From: Flavobacteriales bacterium
GTDB taxonomy: Bacteria > Bacteroidota > Bacteroidia > Flavobacteriales_G > Salibacteraceae
DNA length: 64,000 bases
NCBI GenBank assembly: GCA_013204105.1
Contig: JABMOM010000023.1
Location: 1 to 64,000, forward strand
Direction of reading: 5' to 3'
This document shows positions 20,852-31,375 of the stretch, in pieces. The notes under the pieces were generated by a model. That model saw only the letters and a list, made by a program, of their open reading frames with translations, had not been told where the DNA came from and did not search any database. The position numbers and the translations under genes are program-made. Position 1 is the first letter of the stretch, and each line of letters opens with the position of its first letter.

Positions 20852-22468
20852 TCAGGCTGTCTGTGCAATGTTGGGTGCAGCTGCCATGATCTCATCGCTT
20901 GCGTCAGAGGCAAATATTTCGAAATTCTTCACGAATGCGTTTGCCAATGTATTCGCCTTCTTATCGTAGGCGGATTGATCTGTCCAGGTGTTTCGGGGAT
21001 CCAAGATCGCCGCAGGTACGTCAGGGCAAGAAGTCGGCATGTTCAATCCGAATACTTCGTGTTCTTTGTAATCTACGTCGTTCAATTGTCCCGTCAATGC
21101 TGCTGTGATCATGGCACGCGTATACTTGAGTTTGATGCGTGATCCAACGCCATATTCACCGCCACTCCAGCCAGTATTGATCAGCCAGATGTTTACGTTG
21201 TGCGCCTTCATTTTTTCGCCCAACATCTCCGCATACTTGGTAGGGTGCAGTGGTAGGAATGGGGCGCCGAAGCATGCTGAGAAGGTGGTTTGTGGCTCAG
21301 TTACTCCCTCCTCGGTTCCAGCAACTTTAGCGGTGTAACCAGAAATGAAGTGATACATCGCTTGACCAGGCGTCAACTTGGAAACGGGAGGTAGCACACC
21401 AAAGGCATCAGCCGTAAGGAAGAAGATGTTTTGAGGAATACCGCCGGATGAAGGCACTGCGATTCCTTCGATGTGATCGATGGGATAGCTTACTCTTGTG
21501 TTCTCGGTTTTCGAGCTGTTTTCGAAATCTACCTTGGTCGTTCCTTCAAACACTTCGATGTTTTCTAACAGGGCGCCAAACTTGATGGCCTTCCAAATCT
21601 CCGGTTCTTTCTCCTCTGTAAGGTCGATGCATTTCGCGTAACACCCGCCTTCAAAATTGAAGATGCCATTTTCGGTCCAGCCATGCTCATCGTCTCCGAT
21701 CAACGCGCGATTTGGATCTGCGGAGAGGGTCGTTTTTCCAGTACCAGACAAGCCAAAGAAAACGGCTGTATCACCATCCTTGCCCGTGTTGGCAGAGCAG
21801 TGCATGCTGAGCACGCCTTTGTCTTGCGGAAGCACATAGTTGAGAACGGTGAAGATGCCTTTCTTGATCTCGCCGGTATACCCAGAACCACCGATCAATG
21901 CGATTTTACGCGTGAAGTCGAGGATGGAGAAATTGTGCTGGCGTGTCCCGTCGATCTCTGGAACGCCATGGAAATTGGGGAGACACAAGACGGTCCATTC
22001 CGGTTCGAACGTTTCGATCTCTTCGCCGGTAGGACGAATGAACATGTTGCTTGCGAAAATGCTGCTCCATGCAAATTCCGTGATGACGCGGATGTTCAAC
22101 TTGTGTGCAGGGTCAGCACAAGCGATGCAATCGCGCACATATATGTCTCTGTTTTGTGTGTAAGCCTTCATGCGATTCATGAGGGGCTCAATGTGAGCGG
22201 GGTCGAAGGGAGTATTGAAGCTTCCTTCCCACCAAACAGTGTTTTCAGTGTTGGCGTCTTTCACGATGAACCTATCCTTGGGAGATCTTCCCGTAAATTC
22301 TCCAGTGTCAATCGCCAAAGCACCTGTTTCAGTGAGAAATCCTTCTCCTTGGAGGATCACATCTTCCACAAGTTCTGCGGGATCCACATTCCAGTATGCG
22401 TTGCGTACGTTCCCTAAGCCGAAATCGGCAACTGAGGCGTTCTTAGCCTTTCTTCCGTATTCGTTCAT
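20852..22468 (-). CDS. pckA: Phosphoenolpyruvate carboxykinase (ATP)
   Basis: TGRSPKDRFIVKD, FFGLSGTGKTTLSADPNRALIGDDEHGW. Confidence 0.98.
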   Translation of the reverse strand: MNEYGRKAKNASVADFGLGNVRNAYWNVDPAELVEDVILQGEGFLTETGALAIDTGEFTGRSPKDRFIVKDANTENTVWWEGSFNTPFDPAHIEPLMNRMKAYTQNRDIYVRDCIACADPAHKLNIRVITEFAWSSIFASNMFIRPTGEEIETFEPEWTVLCLPNFHGVPEIDGTRQHNFSILDFTRKIALIGGSGYTGEIKKGIFTVLNYVLPQDKGVLSMHCSANTGKDGDTAVFFGLSGTGKTTLSADPNRALIGDDEHGWTENGIFNFEGGCYAKCIDLTEEKEPEIWKAIKFGALLENIEVFEGTTKVDFENSSKTENTRVSYPIDHIEGIAVPSSGGIPQNIFFLTADAFGVLPPVSKLTPGQAMYHFISGYTAKVAGTEEGVTEPQTTFSACFGAPFLPLHPTKYAEMLGEKMKAHNVNIWLINTGWSGGEYGVGSRIKLKYTRAMITAALTGQLNDVDYKEHEVFGLNMPTSCPDVPAAILDPRNTWTDQSAYDKKANTLANAFVKNFEIFASDASDEIMAAAPNIAQTA

Positions 22469-22500
22469 ATTTGTGATTTGTGATTAACTTAATATCGTGT

Positions 22501-22540
22501 GTTAAGCATTTGTGAACTGCGTTAACCGTTTGTGAACTGC
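22501..22540. repeat. 20-bp tandem direct repeat (2 copies) upstream of pckA
   Basis: gttaagcatttgtgaactgc / gttaaccgtttgtgaactgc, two mismatches. Confidence 0.9.
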
Positions 22541-22600
22541 AAAGTTTGGCAATGATTTCTCGCCAAACCTTGATTTTCCTCAGATTTTATACACAAAAAC

Positions 22601-23008
22601 TCACTTCTTTTTGTGAAGAATGAGTCGAGCTGCGTCGGCAAAGAGAAGGCTCCAGCCGCTTATCAAGAATAATCCGCCAATTGGCGTGATCGGGCCCAAC
22701 CATGAAATGTGGACGCCGAGTACCTCCTGGAGGTTGAGTAGATAGATCGAAAAGGAGAACAGCACGATCCCGATTCCAAACAAAGTGGTGATCCACTTTT
22801 CAAACTTGAGATGAAACGTGTGTCCTTTCATTGCGATGACGATAAGCGCCAGCGCATGGTACATCTGATAGCGCACGCCGGTTTCGAAGGATTGCAATTG
22901 TTCAGGAGAGAGGAGTCCCTTCAAACCATGGGCGCCAAAAGCACCGATGATTACCGCCGTGAGGGCAAAAAAGGAACCGAAAAGTAGATGATAGGGCTTC
23001 ACCTTCAT
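22601..23008 (-). CDS. DUF423 domain-containing membrane protein
   Basis: GAFGAHGLKGLLSPEQLQSFETGVRYQMYHALALI. Confidence 0.9.
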   Translation of the reverse strand: MKVKPYHLLFGSFFALTAVIIGAFGAHGLKGLLSPEQLQSFETGVRYQMYHALALIVIAMKGHTFHLKFEKWITTLFGIGIVLFSFSIYLLNLQEVLGVHISWLGPITPIGGLFLISGWSLLFADAARLILHKKK

Positions 23009-23068
23009 GCGCTTTCGTTTGTGGATGCGAAGGTAAAAACGATACGAATAAGCAGGGCACTGTCTTTT

Positions 23069-24757
23069 CTATCGAAACGTCACCCCCAAGGATTTGATCA
23101 CCTCGCTGGAAGGAATGCCAAAGCCGATGCCTTCCACGCCACCTCCGATGATCTTGGAAGTCACAATGCCAACCACTTGTCCGTACATGTCAAACATTGG
23201 CCCCCCGCTGTTGCCGGGACTAATGCCCGCATCCGTTTGGATCATTTTTCGTCCGTCGATCAATCGGATGCCAGATACTACGCCTCGCGAAACCGATTGC
23301 GAGAGGTCTTCTTGCGCCGGTGTGCCAATCACAAGGATCTCTTCGCCCAAGTCGGGTTGGGTAGTGGTCATGGTCAAGTAAGGATATCCATCGCCGGGGA
23401 CCTTCAATAAGGCAACATCGACGTCCACATCAATGCTTACCACCTCTGGCGTAAAGGAAAATCCATTCGCGAATTTGACTTTTAAGTCATTGAAACCATC
23501 TACCACGTGTGCGTTGGTCATGATGTATCCATCTTCCGTCACGACGAACCCGCTGCCGTGTCCGGCATTGTTGAGGATGGTAACCACGGCATCCTTATGC
23601 TCCGCCGCAATCTCTGAAATGCCGTATAGCTTCTCTCTACTGTTCGATGACAATGCGACGCCGCTGGATCCGCTGCCTTCGCCTTCCTGATTCGCGGCAA
23701 TCGGTGTAGAACCATCCTTTTTCATCAATTCTCTGAAGGCTGGATCCATACCCAAAGAATAAATGCTGTGTCGCAAGGCCCGATAGACTGGTGTAGCTCC
23801 CCCATCGGCTTGTGCGCTTCCTTTGGATTTGATCGTTGTGAAGTATTCGATCTTCTTCGTCTTTGGGTGCAGCACCCGCCAAGTAGTTTCCAGTTCACAA
23901 TCTGTATGGTACGAAGAGATCGTTTCCATGTAGATGTCATAATCGAGTCGTTTGATCTCTGCCTCAATGAGGTAAGATTCACGACCGGATTGAGGCATCT
24001 CTTCGTTGAGGTTTCTCAGTCCTGGAATGTTCAGTCCAAGGTCGTTCATATCGTTATTGGCTTGTACTTGCAGATCTTCAAAGGACACATTCACTGATTG
24101 TTCCCAATTGATATCCGAGAATACGGTTCCCCGCTTGTTGTGCATGCCTCCGATCTTTGTGCCCGGATCTATCTTGATGTTTACCCGATTTACCTGCGTG
24201 GTGATCACTTCATCGGGATTGAAAGGTGCTGGCAATTTGTAGAGCTCGACATTGACCTCTTTGTCGATACGATACATAGCACCTGTCAAGGCGTCCACGC
24301 CGAAAGGAATAGCTGGTATAAGCCAAGAGAAGCTGGCGGTCAAGAGTCCAATTGTAAATTGGGGTTCTTTATATTCTTCATACTCGATTGGATCGCCAGG
24401 AATGGAATTATCGATATAAGTGGTTTTCTGTGAAGCCAGGACGATTCCGGTTAACATCGCAACAGGAAAAAGCACCATGTTGCCCCACACAAGAGGGTTG
24501 ATACGGCGGGTGAAATCATACTCCACTTTCTCATATCCTTCCATCGCTACTTCTAAAGCGTGCCGTTTTTTACGTGAAAGTTTTACCGTTTCTCCGCTTT
24601 GCACTTCCATTTCATCGTCGATCAACAGCACTGCTTCGGGAACGTTGGTGTTGATACGTACACCTTGTTTTGATCCACTGATCAGGGTCGCACAAGAAGT
24701 AAGCAGGAAAGAGGTCATTAGAATCAATGCAGACAAAGCGAGGAATGGTAGTCTCAT
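23069..24757 (-). CDS. Lipoprotein with C-terminal S1C trypsin-like protease domain
   Basis: Lipobox-like LLTSC; catalytic H in TNAHVVDG, S in ISPGNSGGPMFDMYGQVVGI. Confidence 0.88.
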   Translation of the reverse strand: MRLPFLALSALILMTSFLLTSCATLISGSKQGVRINTNVPEAVLLIDDEMEVQSGETVKLSRKKRHALEVAMEGYEKVEYDFTRRINPLVWGNMVLFPVAMLTGIVLASQKTTYIDNSIPGDPIEYEEYKEPQFTIGLLTASFSWLIPAIPFGVDALTGAMYRIDKEVNVELYKLPAPFNPDEVITTQVNRVNIKIDPGTKIGGMHNKRGTVFSDINWEQSVNVSFEDLQVQANNDMNDLGLNIPGLRNLNEEMPQSGRESYLIEAEIKRLDYDIYMETISSYHTDCELETTWRVLHPKTKKIEYFTTIKSKGSAQADGGATPVYRALRHSIYSLGMDPAFRELMKKDGSTPIAANQEGEGSGSSGVALSSNSREKLYGISEIAAEHKDAVVTILNNAGHGSGFVVTEDGYIMTNAHVVDGFNDLKVKFANGFSFTPEVVSIDVDVDVALLKVPGDGYPYLTMTTTQPDLGEEILVIGTPAQEDLSQSVSRGVVSGIRLIDGRKMIQTDAGISPGNSGGPMFDMYGQVVGIVTSKIIGGGVEGIGFGIPSSEVIKSLGVTFR

Positions 24758-24866
24758 AAAACAATGTTTGTACGAAGATGCTGAATACGATCCTTTTGGA
24801 GATGTGGATAAGTCTGTTTATCTAGCTGGTCTACATCATTTACATTCGCTTCAAACGACAAGTAAA

Positions 24867-26213
24867 ATGCGAACCATCGTAGTATTTGGTGCCGGAATGA
24901 GCGCCTCGGTTTTGATCGACTACCTTCTTGAGAACGCGGAGAAAGAAGATTGGAAAGTCAGGGTTGGAGATCACAAGCTGGAAAATGCAACGGCGAAAGT
25001 GCGAGGACGCAATCGAGGAGAAGCCTTTGCTTTTGATGTGAAGAATGAATTTCAGCGGCTCAACGAAATTTCAGAAGCAGACCTTGTTATTTCCATGCTT
25101 CCGGCGCACATGCACGAAGACGTCGCACGGCAATGCATAGCATTGCACACACCCATGGTCACAGCATCTTATGTATCTGAAAGCATGCAGAGCTTTGATG
25201 AAGAAGCGAAAGAAGCGGGGGTGATTATCATGAACGAGATTGGTGTGGACCCGGGTATCGACCACATGAGCGCCATGCGCGTAATCGACCGCATCCATGC
25301 GCAAGGCGGAAAAATGATCCAGTTCGAGAGCTTTACCGGCGGACTTGTCGCTCCGGAATCTGACGATAATCCATGGAATTACAAGTTTGCTTGGAACCCG
25401 CGCAACGTCGTTTTGGCAGGCGCAGGTGGATCCGTGAAATTCAAGCAGGAAGGACGCTATAAATACATTCCATACCACCAGCTCTTTCGTCGAACCGAAG
25501 TGATTGAGCTTCCTGGATTTGGACGGTTTGAAGGCTACGCGAACAGAGATTCACTGAAATACCGCGAGGCCTATGGGTTGAAAGACATCCCTACGATTTA
25601 CCGCGGAACCTTCCGCCGACCTGGTTTCTGCCGTGCCTGGGATGTGTTTGTAAAACTCGGCGCCACTGACGATAGCTATGTGATCGAAGATTCTGAGAAT
25701 ATGACTTACCGTCAATTCTTGAATTCTTTTCTAGCCTACAATCCGGATGATTCTGTGGAACTCAAATTGATGCACTACCTTAAGATCGACCAGGACAGCG
25801 AAATCATACATAAACTGGAGTGGTTGGACCTCTTCAAGGAGATCAAGATTGGCATCCCACGCGCCACACCAGCACAGGTATTGCAGCATATCCTTGAACG
25901 GAAATGGACGATGACCGATACAGACTTGGACATGATCGTTATGTACCACCTTTTTGGTTATGAGCTGGATGGCGAGCGCCATGCGCTTGAATCGTACATG
26001 GTCATCAAAGGAGAAGATCGGGTGCGCACGGCAATGGCGAAGACCGTGGGTCTGCCAGTCGGGATCGCAGCGAAAATGATTTTGAATGGTAAGATATCTA
26101 CCCCTGGTATTCACATTCCCATCAACAGAGAGATCTACGAACCGGTGCTGGAGGAATTAGAAGCCTACGGAATTGAGTTCGCAGAAAGGGAAGTTTCCTA
26201 TAACGGTTATTGA
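24867..26213 (+). CDS. Saccharopine dehydrogenase family protein
   Basis: MRTIVVFGAGMSASVLIDYLL, NEIGVDPGIDHMSAMRVID; ATG at 24867 rather than the upstream ORF start. Confidence 0.9.
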   Translation: MRTIVVFGAGMSASVLIDYLLENAEKEDWKVRVGDHKLENATAKVRGRNRGEAFAFDVKNEFQRLNEISEADLVISMLPAHMHEDVARQCIALHTPMVTASYVSESMQSFDEEAKEAGVIIMNEIGVDPGIDHMSAMRVIDRIHAQGGKMIQFESFTGGLVAPESDDNPWNYKFAWNPRNVVLAGAGGSVKFKQEGRYKYIPYHQLFRRTEVIELPGFGRFEGYANRDSLKYREAYGLKDIPTIYRGTFRRPGFCRAWDVFVKLGATDDSYVIEDSENMTYRQFLNSFLAYNPDDSVELKLMHYLKIDQDSEIIHKLEWLDLFKEIKIGIPRATPAQVLQHILERKWTMTDTDLDMIVMYHLFGYELDGERHALESYMVIKGEDRVRTAMAKTVGLPVGIAAKMILNGKISTPGIHIPINREIYEPVLEELEAYGIEFAEREVSYNGY

Positions 26214-28939
26214 TCCCTGTCGGGACGATTGTATTCCCACTTACGTGGAATCTTCAGCGCATCGAGCATGCCGGGTTTTACGTTGATCTGAAAGGTGTAG
26301 CGCTCGCGTATTCCGAAAGGTACAACGCCTAAACTAAACTCCCAGCAGTGTAAATCGCGGTAGATGTCGATCGACGTTTGGGTTACATCGAGCTTGGTTA
26401 TGTCAATACCCGTTCTATATCCGATCTGCCAATTCCTGGTCAGCTGCACCTGGCCTTGCAGGTCAAGGACCTGCCGGAAGTTTTCAGTCGTACCGTCGTT
26501 TGAGTATTGAATGTTGTAGCGTACGTTCATATTCCAAGGCAGAGAATAATCGATGAAATCTGTAAAGTAGCCGGCTGTAACAGCAGGGTCTTTCTCTTCC
26601 TTCTTGGGCAATTGGCCCTTCTTCTTCTTATTGTTCTTTGGTCGGATGTCATAGGTAAAGCGTACGACGGCGTTTGTCCATGTTCCAGCGCTCCCATTCT
26701 TATTATATTGAAACTGGTTAATGCGCGTTCCGTCTGCCGATCGGGCATAGGGATCCAACGTCGCATTGGCATCAATGCTCAAGCCGGGGACCACCTTGGT
26801 TCGGAAGGCAACGCGCAGCGGATTCCACTTTAGGCTATCTGCCGCCATCACATAAGAGGTGTTAAGGTTGAATGCATCGATCAAGCGCACTTTTTTCTCT
26901 TGTTGTTCATCGGTACTATCGCTGCGGTCACGGACTTTTAACTCCAATGTATTGATGAGGTTAAAGGTCACGACACCATTGCCTTGGGCCGCTGGTCGAT
27001 CCGAAAAGGCGCCCTGATCAAAATAGCTGTACTGCTCTGTTCTACCAAGGGTGTCTTTTTGCACTTCATCGTAGTATCCCCAGAATTCCTTGGTGTAATC
27101 TGGTCGGTAGCTGATGGAGGTCGACGGTGTGATCTGATGTCGCATGGCTTTGATCACCTCATTGCGAAAGATGTACGTGCCATAAATGTTGGTGTTCAAA
27201 CTCGCCGAAGCCGAACCGTCATAAAACCCATCCAATCCGTCCTGGTAATAAGCGCGAAGTTGAGCAGAGTCGGCGTCCCATTCTTTGCGCAAGGTTTTGC
27301 GATAGCCAACCAATCGGTGCGTTGTGGAAGGGGTGAGAGTGATGTACTTGAGGAGGGTGATGTTGGTGTTCATCGTGCTGTTCACCTTCACGCCATTTTG
27401 CATGGATCGGAGCATGCGATTTTTGTAATTGCTGAACACGGTATCCTCTTTTCCCTCCAGGCGATTGATGAGGTCGGCGCTACCTTGAACACCTATCCCT
27501 TCGAGACCTGATTTTTTCATGAAGCTGTTGGATGGACGAGGGCTGTCTCCTTTAAAAGGATAGATCCGAGCCATGTTCAAACTCGCCTGGGGTGCCCGAA
27601 TGGAGATGAATTGACGCTGCGTGTTCTGACTGCTCGACGCGGACATGATCAAGCTGAACGGTGAATTCTGGAAAGACTTCGAATACTTGATACTCGAGTT
27701 CATCTGACTTTTTAAGAAATCTTCCTGGGACGAGTTGAAGTCATTTCGATAGCCTTTACTCGATCCTACATCTACCGAAGCGCTGAACGATGTTCCTGGG
27801 CGGGCCTTGCTGTCCTGAGAGTGTGACCAACGCACGTTGAAGGTTCCTGTATTGCTGTAATCAGGATAGCCTTTTTCCGCAAACACCGTTTGGTTGTATC
27901 GAAGCGTATAGCCTCCTCGGAATTTATAGCGCTTGACATAGTTGCTGTTGATACTTGCGGCATAACCACCCCGCGTGTAAACGTCTCCTGTAATTGAAAA
28001 GTCCATGATCTCACCGACGCCAAAGTAGTAACCGCCGTTCATGATGCCGAAACCTTGATTGCTGGTATTGGTCCAAGTCGGCAATAGGATGCCGTTCGCC
28101 CTGCGATCGCTGTTGGGAAAGAATCCAAATGGAAGCACCAAGGGTGTGGGAATGTCTGCGATCGACAGGTATGCCGGCCCGGTGATGATCTTGTCCTTGG
28201 GGATGACCTTTAGCTTGCTCGCGTGGATATGGAAGTGAGGCTCGTCGTATTCGCACGTGGTGTACTTACCGTCTTGGATGTAGATGACCTCTCCGGTGTC
28301 GCGCTTCACGGTTTCTCCATGCAGGTAGCCGCCACTTTCCTGTGTCTTCACGTGCTTACTCAGGCCACGCTTGGTCTTAAAGTTATAGCGCATCTCACCT
28401 GCGTCAAACAACTGATCCCCTTGTGCGAAGACTGGTTCGCCAATCAGGTTGCCGTTGCTGTCGGGCAGCCCTGTAGCCCTAAGTTCGTTCTGCTGAAGGG
28501 AAATTTCAATGTATGCCGCCTTGAGTTCGATATCTCCATAAGTGGCCACTGCATTTCCGTAGAGGTATACCTTTTGGGCGTCCAGATCCACTTCCATGGA
28601 ATCGTCGCTCTGGTAGTTTACCTCGTAGTCAAGGCTGGACTTGCGCTTCGGTTTTCCTAGGGCCGAATCTCCCACAGCGACCAAACTGTCCAAATCGTCT
28701 TGATTTAGGCTCAACGTGTCCGATGAGATCGAGACCGAATCTGAATCGATGCTTTGCCCCATGGTAACCTCTGTGATGAGGAGAATGATAAGGCACACGA
28801 AGGGGATGATTCGCTTCAAGATTTGGGGGCTTGATCGAGGTTGAATTTTCGCGATTGCAAATCTAAACGCTTCCTGGGGCGAAAATGGTCTCCTCTCACC
28901 TTCAAAAGTTGTTAATCCTAGGCTTCGCAAGTGGAGCAC
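26207..28939 (-). CDS. LptD-like LPS assembly / organic solvent tolerance outer-membrane protein (start uncertain)
   Basis: VYLYGNAVATYGDIELKAAYIEISLQQNELRATG, KYTTCEYDEPHFHIHASKLKVIPKDKIITGPAYL, long beta-barrel. Confidence 0.85.
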   Translation of the reverse strand: MLHLRSLGLTTFEGERRPFSPQEAFRFAIAKIQPRSSPQILKRIIPFVCLIILLITEVTMGQSIDSDSVSISSDTLSLNQDDLDSLVAVGDSALGKPKRKSSLDYEVNYQSDDSMEVDLDAQKVYLYGNAVATYGDIELKAAYIEISLQQNELRATGLPDSNGNLIGEPVFAQGDQLFDAGEMRYNFKTKRGLSKHVKTQESGGYLHGETVKRDTGEVIYIQDGKYTTCEYDEPHFHIHASKLKVIPKDKIITGPAYLSIADIPTPLVLPFGFFPNSDRRANGILLPTWTNTSNQGFGIMNGGYYFGVGEIMDFSITGDVYTRGGYAASINSNYVKRYKFRGGYTLRYNQTVFAEKGYPDYSNTGTFNVRWSHSQDSKARPGTSFSASVDVGSSKGYRNDFNSSQEDFLKSQMNSSIKYSKSFQNSPFSLIMSASSSQNTQRQFISIRAPQASLNMARIYPFKGDSPRPSNSFMKKSGLEGIGVQGSADLINRLEGKEDTVFSNYKNRMLRSMQNGVKVNSTMNTNITLLKYITLTPSTTHRLVGYRKTLRKEWDADSAQLRAYYQDGLDGFYDGSASASLNTNIYGTYIFRNEVIKAMRHQITPSTSISYRPDYTKEFWGYYDEVQKDTLGRTEQYSYFDQGAFSDRPAAQGNGVVTFNLINTLELKVRDRSDSTDEQQEKKVRLIDAFNLNTSYVMAADSLKWNPLRVAFRTKVVPGLSIDANATLDPYARSADGTRINQFQYNKNGSAGTWTNAVVRFTYDIRPKNNKKKKGQLPKKEEKDPAVTAGYFTDFIDYSLPWNMNVRYNIQYSNDGTTENFRQVLDLQGQVQLTRNWQIGYRTGIDITKLDVTQTSIDIYRDLHCWEFSLGVVPFGIRERYTFQINVKPGMLDALKIPRKWEYNRPDRDQ

Positions 28940-29010
28940 CCAATATCTCTATTAACATGCGCGGGTGAAATACTATCCAAACGTGCGATGTTCAGGCATG
29001 ACAGTGCATC

Positions 29011-29018
29011 TACATTTG
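29011..29018 (+). promoter_or_regulatory. -7 box TACATTTG upstream of the amidase gene
   Basis: TAnnTTTG consensus 25 nt before the ATG. Confidence 0.5.
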
Positions 29019-29043
29019 TTATCGGCAAGGTTTCTGCCCTGTT

Positions 29044-30342
29044 GTGAACATGAACATCAACTACGCGCATTTTAGGTCACTCACACATCGGCTCTCAGGA
29101 CTGGCAGCTGGGGTATTCGTGATCATGGTATTCACCTCATTTGTGTCCAACCATCGGGGGCCAAAGATTGCCGAATTAGGCGTGCTCAAAGTGGTGCTCG
29201 ACGCTGGGCACGGTGGACACGACCCTGGAAATCTCGGAACAGGGCGTTACAAATCAACTGAGAAGGACATCGCATTGGAGGTTGCACTGCAAGTAGGTGA
29301 ATACATTGAACGAGCCTACGAGAACGTCGACGTGATTTACACGCGGAAAGACGACACCTTCGTTACGCTGAAGGACCGTACGAACATCGCCAATAAGGCT
29401 CAAGCAGATGTGTTTCTCTCGGTTCATTGCAATTCAGCGGCGAATACGGATGCTCAAGGAACGGAAACCTTCGTGATGAGCATGACCAAGGTACAAGCCA
29501 ACCTAGAATTGGCTAAGCGAGAAAATTCATCGATTTTATTGGAGGAGAACTACGAACAAGTCTACGAAGGTTTCGATCCAAAGTCACCTGAATCGCTGAT
29601 CGCGCGTTCCATTGCGCAGTCGGTTTTCCTCGATCAAAGCCTTACGCTCAGCGCAAACATTCAAACCCAATACCGCGATCGGGTAAGTCGCCGCGATCGT
29701 GGCGTGAAGCAAGCTCCTTATTGGGTCATCAGTTTCACTACCATGCCGAGCGTTTTGACGGAACTGGGATTCCTTACCAACAAGGCTGAAGAGGATTTTC
29801 TCAACAGTGAGAATGGTAAAGTATACATGGCTAGCGCTATTTATAGGGCTTTCAAGCAATACAAGGCGGACGTCGAAGGGGTAGAGATAAGCACGCCAGA
29901 TTTTGAAAAGGAGCTGCCAACGGCAGAGGAGATCAAGGCACAGACGCAACCAACCCCACCTAAACCTGAGGCCCAGCCCAAAGAGGTAACTGCGAAAGCC
30001 GATGCTACGAAGCAGGATGAAAAGTCGCCTGCTTCCACGACAACTCCTGCTGCACCGGCCAATGCCGAGCCTGTCCTTTACAAGATCCAGCTAATGGCAT
30101 CTTCGCAGCCGATCGACCTTAAACCAGAGAATTTCAACGGGTTAGAAAACGTAGAGAGCTATGAGATTGATGGGCTGCACAAGTACACCATTGGCGAAGT
30201 GACCGATTATAAAAAAGCTGTTTCTTTGCAACGTACCGTACGAGAAAACGCCTATCCCAAAGCATTCATCACGGCTTTCTACAAAGGAGAGCGGATAGGG
30301 ATCTCAAAGGCATTGGAGATATCACGAGCGCTTAATCAATGA
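29044..30342 (+). CDS. N-acetylmuramoyl-L-alanine amidase with C-terminal SPOR-like domain
   Basis: VVLDAGHGGHDPGNLG, FLSVHCNSA, SVLTELGFLTNKAEE; Pro/Ala/Lys-rich linker. Confidence 0.93.
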   Translation: MNMNINYAHFRSLTHRLSGLAAGVFVIMVFTSFVSNHRGPKIAELGVLKVVLDAGHGGHDPGNLGTGRYKSTEKDIALEVALQVGEYIERAYENVDVIYTRKDDTFVTLKDRTNIANKAQADVFLSVHCNSAANTDAQGTETFVMSMTKVQANLELAKRENSSILLEENYEQVYEGFDPKSPESLIARSIAQSVFLDQSLTLSANIQTQYRDRVSRRDRGVKQAPYWVISFTTMPSVLTELGFLTNKAEEDFLNSENGKVYMASAIYRAFKQYKADVEGVEISTPDFEKELPTAEEIKAQTQPTPPKPEAQPKEVTAKADATKQDEKSPASTTTPAAPANAEPVLYKIQLMASSQPIDLKPENFNGLENVESYEIDGLHKYTIGEVTDYKKAVSLQRTVRENAYPKAFITAFYKGERIGISKALEISRALNQ

Positions 30343-30346
30343 TGGA

Positions 30347-31363
30347 TTGAAGATTGGAAATGAAATAAAAGTCGGAGGCGTTATCATCTTAGCGCTAGGC
30401 CTGCTGTATTTCGGCGTCAACTACCTCAAAGGATCAGATATTTTCAGCAAGGCGCGGATGTACGTGGCGATCTACGATGACATCGCCGACCTCAGTACCG
30501 ACAACAAGGTCATCATCAATGGATACAAGGTTGGGCGTGTAGTAGATATTCGACTGCTTTCAGAAGAAAACAATAGAATACTTGTCCTTTTTGAGGTCTC
30601 GGAAACCGAATTGACGATCCCAATTGGTACAACCGCAAGGATCATTTCGACGGATTTACTGGATTCAAAAGCAATTCGGCTTGAGCTGGGCGATGGGCCG
30701 GAGCTGCATGAGAACGGCGATACCTTGATATCTGGAACCGAAGAAGAATTAAAGGCTGTAATCGAACAGCGATTGGCGCCATTGCAAAGCAAGATCGAAC
30801 GGGTGATTGATGATTCTCGGAAGATGATTGAATCCACGAAGTTGCTGATCGACAACACGACCATCCAGGTCAAGAAAGCCGAGACGAGCTTGGACATCAT
30901 CAACAAGACTACCGCCGATATTGATAAGTTAGTAATCGAACAGAACGGCAATCTCACACGCGTTTTAGGTGACATCACCGCCATTGCGAGCAATATCCGC
31001 AACAACAGCAAGCAAATCAATACGATTATCCAGAATGTTGCAACGATCAGTGATTCACTGACCAGGGCCAACTATGCATCTGCCATTCAGAATGCCAGCA
31101 ATGCGTTGTTACAGCTGGATTCCTTAGTCACCATGATCAACTCTGGACAAGGATCTTTAGGTATGTTGCTCAATGACGACAAACTTTACAACAACCTGGA
31201 GGAAGCCTCACTGGAAATTGATAAACTTGCGGAGGACTTGCGGGTGAATCCGGGGCGTTACGTTCACTTCTCCGTATTCGGCAAACGGGAGAAATCCGAT
31301 GAGAAGCCGAAGAAGAAGGATCGAAGTGAGGATTCCTCAGAGGATCCCAAACAGACCCCTTAA
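30347..31363 (+). CDS. MlaD/MCE family protein
   Basis: KVGGVIILALGLLYFGVNYLKGSDIF, YDDIADLSTDNKVIINGYKVGRVVDIRL; TTG start. Confidence 0.9.
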   Translation: MKIGNEIKVGGVIILALGLLYFGVNYLKGSDIFSKARMYVAIYDDIADLSTDNKVIINGYKVGRVVDIRLLSEENNRILVLFEVSETELTIPIGTTARIISTDLLDSKAIRLELGDGPELHENGDTLISGTEEELKAVIEQRLAPLQSKIERVIDDSRKMIESTKLLIDNTTIQVKKAETSLDIINKTTADIDKLVIEQNGNLTRVLGDITAIASNIRNNSKQINTIIQNVATISDSLTRANYASAIQNASNALLQLDSLVTMINSGQGSLGMLLNDDKLYNNLEEASLEIDKLAEDLRVNPGRYVHFSVFGKREKSDEKPKKKDRSEDSSEDPKQTP

Positions 31364-31375
31364 GAAAGGCAATCT

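Noticed and set aside
24420-24866. N-terminal extension of the saccharopine dehydrogenase ORF
   Set aside because: Antisense to the S1C lipoprotein gene; the Rossmann motif begins right at ATG 24867.
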